DNA from: Streptomyces sp. NRRL F-6131
GTDB lineage: Bacteria > Actinomycetota > Actinomycetes > Streptomycetales > Streptomycetaceae
NCBI GenBank assembly: GCA_000719695.1
Contig: JOHN01000057.1
Location: forward strand, 1-51,528
Direction: 5' to 3'
Length of the DNA stretch: 51,528 nucleotides
Shown piece by piece: positions 17,148 to 24,266 of the stretch. Each line of letters begins with the position of its first letter. The first letter of the stretch is position 1. The notes below the pieces were generated by a model. It searched no databases, was not told where the DNA came from, and was given only the letters and a program-made list of their open reading frames with translations. Position numbers and translations under genes: made by a program.

Positions 17148-18667
17148 TCGTCGAACTCCAAGTCGCTCGGGGCATCGTGGTCGGGCTCGTCGACCGGGTC
17201 CTGCAGGCCCACCCGGGAGAGCAGGAGCTCGCCGCCGCCGAGCGCGGGGCTGGTCAGTCCGCCCTCTTCGACGATGGCGATGAGCATGCTCGGGTCGCCG
17301 CGCAGCACGGCCTCGCTGACAGCGGGACTGAAGGCGTGCACCGCCTCGTGCAGGACCAGTCGCTCCACCGTCGGCCCGAGTTCCCGGGCGGCGGTGAGCA
17401 GGTCGCTGAGCGTCGTCGGCTCGTCCAGCGCGAGGTCTAACAGGTGCTTGGCAGCCCGCAGGTCGTCCTCGCTGAACCGCGGCGGATCGGCCAGGTCCTG
17501 GAGGTCGGGCTCCGGCACCGCGCCGGCGAAGAAGGCCCGGTCCGACCGGCCCTGGAGCAGCCGTTGGACCAGCGTCGTCATCGAGGTCGCGGTGGGCGGC
17601 GCCGGTGGCAGTCCGGAACGGAAGAAGTCGGCGACGGGGTCGATCGCGTCCCGCACGCTCAGGCCGAGCACCGGCACCAGCAACTGGTTGAAGACGTCGA
17701 TCGCCGCCCGCTGCGGAGGTCCGGAGAATCGCTGGCGGTCCTGCTCCGATCGGAAGAACGCACCGGCGGTCTGTAATCGGTTCTGCAACTGCATGTGCCG
17801 GCGGATGCAGTCCCGCACGATGTCCACCAGTTCAGCCGCCTGTTGCTTCCGCCGTGGATCGTGGGTCTCGTCGCGGTGCGCGGTGATGTTCAGCAGGATG
17901 GCGTTCTCGTGCCGGTAGCGCCCCTCGATGTGTTCGAGCGATTCCTCCAGCAGTTTGGGTACTTCGCGTTCCCAATCGACCGTCCGGACGTCGCGCCGGG
18001 TCGCCTCCAGGAACTGCCGTAGGTACTCCCCGTACTGCACGGTGCGGTATCTCGCCTGCTCCGCGGCGAGCTTGGCGTCTTCCAGCCGTTTGCGTCTGAT
18101 GAGGTATTCGAGCTTGTGCTCGGCGGCTACCTGGGCGGACTCCACATCGGTGTCCAGCGCGCCCACCAGCACATTGATCGCTTCGTCCGTCACCCGGAGG
18201 AACACCCCTCCGTCGGGCGCAGAGTGCTCCACGACGAGCTTGAACTCGAAGTCGTAGTGCCCGTAGTGGCCCTCCTGGTCGAGACGGCCATACTTCCAGG
18301 TGAACCCGCGGTCGATCGTGCCGATGTTGATCAGTTTGTTCAGTACCCATTCGGCGACGTCATGGTGCTGCTGGTCGCTGTGCTGCGGCACCTGGACGGC
18401 CGCGAACCGCTGGACCTGTTCGATCACCTTCTTGTGCTCCGCGCCGGCCTGGAAGTCCATCGCCATGGCGACCTGGTCGATGGTGTGCAGAGCCAGTTCG
18501 ACCACGCTGTACGGCTGCGCGTTGACACGGTCGTGGAGGCCTTTGTTGGCTTCCATCGCTTGTAGCGGGGCAGTACAGGCGAGCGCCTTCACACGACGGA
18601 TCAGTCCGTCGTCCGGCATCGCCGGGGAATCGGCGGATTCGTCTGACACGTGAAGGACTCTAGTCAC
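17144..18667 (-). CDS. jetA: Wadjet kleisin-like subunit JetA
   Basis: 507 aa, first gene of the operon. Helical protein with a long central charged stretch (LEYLIRRKRLEDAKLAAEQA) and an acidic C-terminus, matching the MukF-like kleisin role of JetA, which links JetB and the JetC heads. Assignment relies on operon context. The GTG at 18667 lacks an obvious ribosome-binding site; GTG 18649 and ATG 18619 are in frame. An AT-rich -10-like element lies about 60 bases upstream. Confidence 0.8.
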   Translation of the reverse strand: MTRVLHVSDESADSPAMPDDGLIRRVKALACTAPLQAMEANKGLHDRVNAQPYSVVELALHTIDQVAMAMDFQAGAEHKKVIEQVQRFAAVQVPQHSDQQHHDVAEWVLNKLINIGTIDRGFTWKYGRLDQEGHYGHYDFEFKLVVEHSAPDGGVFLRVTDEAINVLVGALDTDVESAQVAAEHKLEYLIRRKRLEDAKLAAEQARYRTVQYGEYLRQFLEATRRDVRTVDWEREVPKLLEESLEHIEGRYRHENAILLNITAHRDETHDPRRKQQAAELVDIVRDCIRRHMQLQNRLQTAGAFFRSEQDRQRFSGPPQRAAIDVFNQLLVPVLGLSVRDAIDPVADFFRSGLPPAPPTATSMTTLVQRLLQGRSDRAFFAGAVPEPDLQDLADPPRFSEDDLRAAKHLLDLALDEPTTLSDLLTAARELGPTVERLVLHEAVHAFSPAVSEAVLRGDPSMLIAIVEEGGLTSPALGGGELLLSRVGLQDPVDEPDHDAPSDLEFDE

Positions 18668-18716
18668 GCTTCGGGTCGACTATGGCCGGAATCCGAATAG
18701 TCAGTGCCGAGCCCGA

Positions 18717-18739
18717 CGGCCTGGTATATTATCCGGCCG
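18717..18739 (-). promoter_or_regulatory. Candidate jetA promoter in an AT-rich inverted repeat
   Basis: CGGCC and GGCCG arms surround TGGTATATTATC, the only strongly AT-rich spot between jetA and the deformylase remnant. Read on the minus strand it gives TAATAT, a good -10 element 50-60 bases before jetA. No clear -35 is seen. The inverted arms could be an operator. Confidence 0.4.
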
Positions 18740-18843
18740 CCTTGTTCGGCCTGCGAGCGCCCCAGGCCCCGGGGGACCACGAGGGCGTAGGCGACCAGCT
18801 GACCTCGCTGATTACGAGCGCATAGCGCGAGATGTGTCGGCGG

Positions 18844-19340
18844 TTACTGCTCGTAGGACCACGCTTGGCCGGTCTGCCGGTACTGCTCTACGGGGATGGG
18901 CTCGACGTCGGCGGCCATGCGTGCGGTGTAGAGCAGGCCGTCGAGGTGGTCGATCTCGTGGTGGATCAGGCGGGCGAGTCCGCGCTCGTAGGTGGTGGTG
19001 GCCACCTGGCCGTCCAGGGTGGTGGTCTCCACGGTGATCCGCAGCGGGTCGGTGATCCGCAGGTTCAGCAGGACGATCGCCGGAGCGTCCGGGGCAGCAG
19101 GCTGGACGATGGCAGCGGCGCGGCCGATGCCGATCTGAGGTGCCGCGATACCCATGCCCTTGGCGAACGGGTGGACCTGGCCGATGCGCTCCATCGCGAT
19201 GAACAGCTTCTCGATGACCTGCTCGGCGGTCCTGCGCTCGGTGGGCAGGTCGAACACTCGGGGGGCTCGGCGAGTACGGGCTCGCCCTCCTGGACAACGC
19301 CGAGGGACTGCATCTGCTGGCTGGGCCGCACCTCGATCAT
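18844..19340 (-). pseudogene. Degenerate peptide deformylase
   Basis: The sequence encodes deformylase motifs GMGIAAPQIG and HHEIDHLDG (metal-binding HExxH) but is broken in two ways. First, the N-terminal part from ATG 19340 (MIEVRPSQQMQSLGVVQEG, good AAGGAG site) is joined to the rest only if one base is added in a run of six C (minus strand; 19260-19265). Second, the segment between LLN and PLRITVE lacks the EGCLS motif whose Cys binds the metal, about 25-30 residues short; a 12-bp direct repeat (19033-19044, 19051-19062) sits at this point. An upstream in-frame ATG at 19484 exists. A sequencing error could explain the frameshift but not the missing motif. It follows murB by 170 bases and is the last gene of the operon. 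Confidence 0.75.
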
Positions 19341-19510
19341 CTGATCTCCTTGGTCTGCTGCGGGTCGTTGGCGGTGGCGCGGAAGTGTCATGTGAGGCGG
19401 AAACGGGCATGCAGCGGTGGGTCGCCGGTGCCCGTCGTCGTGGCTGCTGACGGTGGCGCGGAGGGGTACGGTCTCGGCGGTCATGGAGGTCTTGGTTCCC
19501 ACGGGACTTC

Positions 19511-20545
19511 TTATGCCCAGGCGCCGACCATCGTCGGCTCGGGCTGCAGCGCGATCCCGGTCGCGATCTCGACCTGGGCCGAGAGTTCGGTGAGGGCCTG
19601 GGCGAAGCCCGTCGCGGTCGCCCCGTCGTGAGCGGTGAGCGTGAGGGTCCGGCGTTCCGAGCAGCGAATGCCGTCCGCGATCTTGTTGGCGGGGCGGTAA
19701 CCGATGTGCTCCAGCAGCCAGCCGGCGCTGGCCCGCAGCTGCCGGTCGCTGTCGGTGTGGACCGGGCAGCCAGCAGCTGACCAGCGGGCGGCCTGGGCGG
19801 CGGTGACGGGTGGGTTGAGGAAGACCGATCCGGCCTGGCGGGCGTCGGGGCCGTGGGGGTCGAGGAGGAGTCCACGGCGGTGACGGTTGGCGAGGACGGC
19901 GGCGGTCACCTCGGCGACGGGCGGTCGGGCGCCGACGTGGACGCCGAGTTCGTCGGCGAGCGGCTGGTAGGTGATCGGGGCGGCCGGTGAGCGGGTGAGG
20001 TGGAACGTGGCGGTGAGGATGGTCCAGCGGCCGGGGTCGTTCTTGAAACGGCTGTCGCGGTGGCGGAGGCGGCATGCCTGGGCGGGCAGGGTCCGCAGTC
20101 GGCCCATGTCCCAGTCCCACGCGGCGAGGTGGTCGAGAGTGTCGGAGATCTGCTGGCCGTAGGCTCCGGCGTTCTGGACGGGGGCGGCCGCGACAGTGCC
20201 GGGTATGCCGGCCAGGCACTCGATCCCGGCGAGGTGTTCGGCTGCGGCCCACTGGACGAGGTCGGCGAGCGGGTGGCCGGCCTGGACGGTCGCGGCCACC
20301 GTGTCGTCGTCCACCCGCTTCACGGCGATGCCTTGGGTGTTCATCACGGCGACGGTGCCCTCGTGGCCGGCGTCAGAGGCGATGACGTTGCTGCCGTGGC
20401 CGAGGGTGAGGGGCGCGTCCTCCTGCCGGTCGCCGATCGTACGGACCAGTTCGAACCAGTCATCGGGATCGGCGACCTGCAGGACGTTGCTGGCCGGGCC
20501 ACCGAGCCGCAGGGTGGTGAAGGACGCAAGCGTGGGACTGGGCAC
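19511..20545 (-). CDS. MurB paralogue (UDP-N-acetylenolpyruvoylglucosamine reductase-like)
   Basis: 344 aa, full length. FAD-binding signatures LGHGSNVI and GIPGTVAAAPVQNAGAYG, active-site Arg163 and Ser165 in RHRDSRFK, proton-donor Ser240 in AGSVFLNPP, and the C-terminal Glu near 336 (LQPEP) are all kept, so it should reduce an enolpyruvyl ether. Housekeeping MurB converts UDP-GlcNAc-enolpyruvate to UDP-MurNAc. GTG 20545 has AGGAGG formed by the stop of the preceding hydrolase gene (11-base gap). Sitting with a MurA paralogue on a mobile island, it is probably an extra copy for resistance or for a specialised product, not the cell's main MurB. Confidence 0.88.
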   Translation of the reverse strand: MPSPTLASFTTLRLGGPASNVLQVADPDDWFELVRTIGDRQEDAPLTLGHGSNVIASDAGHEGTVAVMNTQGIAVKRVDDDTVAATVQAGHPLADLVQWAAAEHLAGIECLAGIPGTVAAAPVQNAGAYGQQISDTLDHLAAWDWDMGRLRTLPAQACRLRHRDSRFKNDPGRWTILTATFHLTRSPAAPITYQPLADELGVHVGARPPVAEVTAAVLANRHRRGLLLDPHGPDARQAGSVFLNPPVTAAQAARWSAAGCPVHTDSDRQLRASAGWLLEHIGYRPANKIADGIRCSERRTLTLTAHDGATATGFAQALTELSAQVEIATGIALQPEPTMVGAWA

Positions 20546-20556
20546 GGGTGGCCCTC

Positions 20557-21600
20557 CTAGGGTTCGTCGGTGATCGCCTTCAGGGCGAGTGCCCGCAGCG
20601 GGGCGAGGCGGGCGCGGTTGTCCTGGTGGTGGTAGACGGCATTGGTGCAGATGGCCAGGTAGCGGCCAGTGACCGGGGACAGGTAGAGGCTGGTCCCGGT
20701 GAAGCCGTGGTGGTAAGCGATCCGGCCCTCGTCGGCAAGGATCCAGGCCAGGCCACGGTCGAGGCCCGCCTCGATCTCGGCCTGCGGCTGCATGCTGTGG
20801 GCGAGCCAACGGCCCAGGGGCCCATCGGTGGCGTGCGAGGTCAGCAGGTGGGTGGCGAAGGTGGCGAGGTCGGCCGGGGTGGTGAACACCCCGGCGTGGC
20901 CGGCGACTCCGCCGAGCAGGGCGGCGTTGTCGTCGTGCGGCATGCCCCACAGCCGGGGACCGCCGGTCAACCGCTGCTCGGTCGGGGCGACCTGGGGAGA
21001 GCGTGGCACTGGTCCGTAGGTCGTGCTCGTCATGCCGAGGTCCTGCCAGAGCTCGGCCGCCAGCTCGTCCAGGCGTCGGCAGCGGTAGTGGGCCAGGCCC
21101 AGACCGAGGAGGATGAAGCCGCGGTTGATGTAGCGGTGACCTGCCCCGGGGTCGGCGATCAGTGGCTCTCCGCAGATCAGGTCGGCCAGCGGCTCGGGGC
21201 AGTTGCGGTACTGGTCGAGGCGGGTGTCGGCCCGCAGGCCGGAGGTGTGGGCCAGGATCTGGCCGACCGTCACCCGGCCGCCGGGCGCCTCTGCCGGAAT
21301 GCCGGTCAGCAGTTCGCGGAGTGGCGTGTCCAGGGTGAAGCCGTCCATGAGGGAGGTGCCGACCAGCGGCCAGGTAGCCAGGACCTTGGTCAGCGAGGCC
21401 ACGTCGTACACCGTGTCCGGCCCCGGCCGGGCGTCGCCGCACTCGGGGGCGACGACGCCGGAGGCCAGGTAGCCGGGCTCGGCGTCGAAGGTGCCGTGGG
21501 CGATGACCCCGCCGGGCACGGTGCCGTCTGCGGTCATCAGGTCCAGGCACTCGCGCAGGTCGGCGAGCGCGTTCGGGGTCCACGGCACGGTGGTGGTCAC
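20557..21600 (-). CDS. Serine hydrolase, class C beta-lactamase / PBP fold
   Basis: 347 aa. SxxK motif SLTK (Ser69, Lys72), YIN as the Y-x-N motif (HRYINRGF) and HHGFTG as the third motif are present, so it should be catalytic. No signal peptide is evident, implying a cytoplasmic enzyme, unlike usual DD-peptidases and beta-lactamases; an esterase, amidase or acyltransferase role on a soluble intermediate is possible. GTG 21600 begins 2 bases after the murA stop, indicating tight coupling. Confidence 0.85.
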   Translation of the reverse strand: MTTTVPWTPNALADLRECLDLMTADGTVPGGVIAHGTFDAEPGYLASGVVAPECGDARPGPDTVYDVASLTKVLATWPLVGTSLMDGFTLDTPLRELLTGIPAEAPGGRVTVGQILAHTSGLRADTRLDQYRNCPEPLADLICGEPLIADPGAGHRYINRGFILLGLGLAHYRCRRLDELAAELWQDLGMTSTTYGPVPRSPQVAPTEQRLTGGPRLWGMPHDDNAALLGGVAGHAGVFTTPADLATFATHLLTSHATDGPLGRWLAHSMQPQAEIEAGLDRGLAWILADEGRIAYHHGFTGTSLYLSPVTGRYLAICTNAVYHHQDNRARLAPLRALALKAITDEP

Positions 21601-21602
21601 GG

Positions 21603-22913
21603 CTACTCCTGGTCGATCGTCAGGTCGGCACCGAGCGCGGCCAACTTCGACAGCAGGCTGCCGTATCCGCGCCGCAGGTGATACATCCCTCGGATCGTAG
21701 AGGTGCCCTCGGCGGCCAGGGCGGCGATCACGAGAGCGGTCACCGCCCGGATGTCCTCCCCGGCCACGTCGGCGCCGGTGAGAGCGGACCGGCCCCGGAC
21801 GGTGATCACCGAGCCGGTGGCGTTGACGGCGGCGCCGAACGCGGCCAAGGCCGGCAGGTGGGTGTCGCGCTGGGTGTAGATCCGCTCGTCGATGCGGGAG
21901 GTGCCCTCGGCCTGGGTGAGGAAGGCTGTCAGTTGTGGCTGCACGTCGGTGGGAAAGCCGGGGTGCGGGCCGGTGGCCATCTGTACCGGCCGTGGCCCGG
22001 CCGGAGTGCTGACGGCCGTTCCACCGTCCAGCGGGTCGAGCTGGATACCGGCGTCGGCGAATACCGACACCAGCCCGTCCGGGAACGCGGCCGGCGGGAA
22101 GCCGTCCAGGTGGACGGTGCCGCCGGTAATGGCGGCGGCCAGTGCGAGGGTGGCGGCCTCCAGCCGGTCCGGCGGCACGGTGAATACCCCGCCCCGGATG
22201 TGGTCGGTGCCGGTGACGTTCAGGGCCTTCCTGCCGCGCCACTCGATGCCGACGCCGGCCTGCGAGAGCAGGGCAGCGGTGTGGGTGACCTCAGGTTCCA
22301 CGCTGGAGTTGAGGATCGCGGAGGTGCCCGGGGTACGGGCGGCCAGCAGCATCGCGGTGACCGTCGCGCCCAGGCTCGGCCCCCACGAGCGGGTCTCGGC
22401 GTCGGTGATGAACGGCAGCCGTTTGCCGGTGAAGCGGGCCCGTACTCGGCCCCGGTTCACCTCGACCTCGGCCCCGGCGGCTTCCATCGCGGCCAGGTGC
22501 CGGTCGATGTAGCGGGCGCAGAAGGCGTCCCCGCCGGGGGTGGGGAAGGTGACCTTGCCGGCGCGGGCCAGAAGGGCGCCGCCCATGACCGCGGTGGTGC
22601 GGATGCGCCGTCCGAGGTCGTCGGGGATGACGGGGAAGTAGGAGTCGGCCGGGTGGGTGGCGAACTCGCCGCCGGTCACCGTGGCGCGGGTGCCAGTGCG
22701 GTGCAGGATGTCGGCGACGACCAGGGTGTCTAGGATCTCGGGTGCACCGGCCAGGGTGAGCGGGTCGTCGGCGAGGATCGCGGCGGCGTACAGGTGCAGG
22801 GCGATGTTCTTGCTGCCCTGGACGGTGGCGGTACCGGCGAGGCGGCGGCCCCCGGTGATCCGCACGGCCCGCTGGTCGGTCGTCGTGGTGGTGTCGATGG
22901 TGGGCATGGTCAC
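21603..22913 (-). CDS. MurA paralogue (enolpyruvyl transferase) with active-site Cys replaced by Asp
   Basis: 436 aa, normal MurA length. The inverse alpha/beta barrel signatures are present: QGSKN (Lys35, Asn36), the loop TPGGDAFCARYID, and GFPTDVQPQ (catalytic Asp). In most MurA the loop reads PGGCAIG.RP; here the fosfomycin-target Cys is Asp129, the substitution known to give fosfomycin insensitivity in Mycobacterium tuberculosis and Chlamydia MurA. Arg134 is kept. It would transfer enolpyruvate from PEP to UDP-GlcNAc or a related sugar. GTG start overlaps the preceding gene by 4 bases. Loop flanks (AFC, RYID) depart from housekeeping MurA, so substrate may differ. Confidence 0.88.
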   Translation of the reverse strand: MTMPTIDTTTTTDQRAVRITGGRRLAGTATVQGSKNIALHLYAAAILADDPLTLAGAPEILDTLVVADILHRTGTRATVTGGEFATHPADSYFPVIPDDLGRRIRTTAVMGGALLARAGKVTFPTPGGDAFCARYIDRHLAAMEAAGAEVEVNRGRVRARFTGKRLPFITDAETRSWGPSLGATVTAMLLAARTPGTSAILNSSVEPEVTHTAALLSQAGVGIEWRGRKALNVTGTDHIRGGVFTVPPDRLEAATLALAAAITGGTVHLDGFPPAAFPDGLVSVFADAGIQLDPLDGGTAVSTPAGPRPVQMATGPHPGFPTDVQPQLTAFLTQAEGTSRIDERIYTQRDTHLPALAAFGAAVNATGSVITVRGRSALTGADVAGEDIRAVTALVIAALAAEGTSTIRGMYHLRRGYGSLLSKLAALGADLTIDQE

Positions 22914-23650
22914 CTTCCCTGGCTTCCGGCCGGGAAGAAGCCCCCGACCTGGGTCTTCGGGTAGAGCAGGGTGTGCGCGCCGATGAGGGTGGCGGGCTGG
23001 AGCACGGTGCCGGCGGGAACGATCACGCCGTCGCCGACCACCGCGCCGAACTTCGTCTGACCGGTGGGGATGCGGCGGCCGTCGAGGTGGGCGCAGACCT
23101 CTTCGGTGGCCGGTTCGGTGACCGGCCCGGAGGTGACTCGCAGGCCGGTGGTGGACACAAACGCGCCGATGTTGACGCCGAGGCCGAGCACGGAGTCCCC
23201 GACGAAGCTGGTGTGCTTCATGAAGACGCCACCGGTCAGCAGCGAGCGGGTGACCTCGGCTCCGAAGCCGATCTGGCAGCCGGGGCCGACGACGGTGTTG
23301 TCGCGCACCCGGGCGCCGGCTTCGATCACGGCACCGGGGCAGACCAACACTGGGCCGGTGACGAACGCGCCTTCGGCGATGACGGCCCCGGGCGCCACGA
23401 TCACGTGGCCCCGAACGGTGGCGCCGGGCTCGATGGTCCCGGTCGCCTCCGGCAGCGGGATTTCCAGGTTGCCGGCCAGCAGGTCGGCGACGGCCTTCTT
23501 GATGCCGAACACGGTCGGGCAGCGGCTCAGCAGGTGCAGCACCACCGGGTCGGTGATCTGCTCGGTGTCGAAGTAGTACGCGGGGGTGGTGCGGTAGTCG
23601 ATGCGATCCAGTCCGGTGTGCAGCGCGGGCGCGTCGGTCAGCCGGTGCAT
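22910..23650 (-). CDS. Left-handed beta-helix (hexapeptide repeat) protein, GlmU C-terminus-like
   Basis: 246 aa. After ~60 helical residues come at least nine hexapeptide turns ([IVL]xPGAxV pattern: TIEPGATVRGHVIVAPGAVI, VLVCPGAVIEAG, VVGPGCQIGFGA), an inserted loop (TGLRVTSGPVTEPA) and a final LYPKTQVGGFF. This is the fold of sugar-nucleotide acyltransferases and of the C-terminal part of GlmU; the nucleotidyltransferase domain is absent. It may acetylate, or carry, the sugar nucleotide used by the following MurA. ATG 23650 has GAGAGGAG upstream. Confidence 0.82.
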   Translation of the reverse strand: MHRLTDAPALHTGLDRIDYRTTPAYYFDTEQITDPVVLHLLSRCPTVFGIKKAVADLLAGNLEIPLPEATGTIEPGATVRGHVIVAPGAVIAEGAFVTGPVLVCPGAVIEAGARVRDNTVVGPGCQIGFGAEVTRSLLTGGVFMKHTSFVGDSVLGLGVNIGAFVSTTGLRVTSGPVTEPATEEVCAHLDGRRIPTGQTKFGAVVGDGVIVPAGTVLQPATLIGAHTLLYPKTQVGGFFPAGSQGR

Positions 23651-23733
23651 GGCTGGTTCTCCTCTCGGGCGAGCGAGTGGAAAAGGGTTGGGGCGGTGTC
23701 GGGCCCCCGGGGGGTGGATGCGACTCGCGCAGA

Positions 23734-23991
23734 TCAGCCGGCGCGATGCTGCGGGCAGGCGCAGGCGGGCCAGACCTCGATCCGGGCGACGTACTCCTCG
23801 GGGCCCGGGGCGGCGCTGGCCACGCCGGAGTCGTCGTAGCGCGTGCCGTCCTGGGCGACGCTGAAAGTGCGGATGGTCAGCCCCGGGCGATGCCGGGTGC
23901 GAGTGACGCGGCCCTCTTCGGCAGTACCGCTCGTCTCGGTATCCGCCAGGGACCGCGCGTCGGCGGTACGTCCGGTCGTGGCGTTGTCCAT
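23734..23991 (-). CDS. 85-aa protein of unknown family, first gene of the cell-wall-like operon
   Basis: Hydrophilic, no signal peptide or membrane segment. An N-terminal Thr/Asp/Arg-rich half precedes a compact C-terminal part with FSVAQDGTRYDDSG and a Cys-containing end (WPACACPQHRAG). ATG 23991 has a strong GGGAGG site. It lies 83 bases upstream of the hexapeptide gene. The leader-plus-Cys-core look could fit a modified-peptide precursor, a small metal-binding protein or a carrier; no known family is recognised. A real gene is favoured by ribosome-binding site and position. Confidence 0.6.
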   Translation of the reverse strand: MDNATTGRTADARSLADTETSGTAEEGRVTRTRHRPGLTIRTFSVAQDGTRYDDSGVASAAPGPEEYVARIEVWPACACPQHRAG

Positions 23992-24092
23992 CGGATCCCT
24001 CCCACCTCGATCTCACGCTTCGCTGTCGGTTGTGCGCGGATTGCGAAGGCTGTTCAGCATGGCGGCGGGCGGTTGGGCATGGATACGACATC

Positions 24093-24168
24093 GCCGCCGT
24101 CATGGCGGCGTCGTCGCCGGACCTGGTTCGCGCGGCAGACGACGTCGTGCGTCATGACCACCGTCATG
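24093..24168. promoter_or_regulatory. Inverted repeats with GTCAT core in the divergent promoter
   Basis: The 275-bp gap between the divergent 85-aa gene (23991) and the regulator (24267) contains GCCGCC-GTCAT-GGCGGC (24093-24109) and CATGAC-CACC-GTCATG (24153-24168), plus a further CCGTCAT at 24173 and ATCGTCAG at 24229. Recurrence of GTCAT in symmetric settings suggests operators for the adjacent regulator. Confidence 0.45.
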
Positions 24169-24266
24169 GCTGCCGTCATCTGGCCCGTGCGGCCCTCGAA
24201 CGCGTTTCCTGTCGCCTGACCATGGCTATCGTCAGAGCAGACGAACGGAGACGGAGAGGATCCGCA

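Noticed and set aside
18668..18843. A riboswitch or small RNA upstream of jetA
   Set aside because: Only a short inverted repeat and an AT-rich patch are visible; no known aptamer features.
20557..21600. Secreted beta-lactamase
   Set aside because: Active-site motifs are present, but the start gives no signal peptide, so extracellular beta-lactam resistance is not supported.
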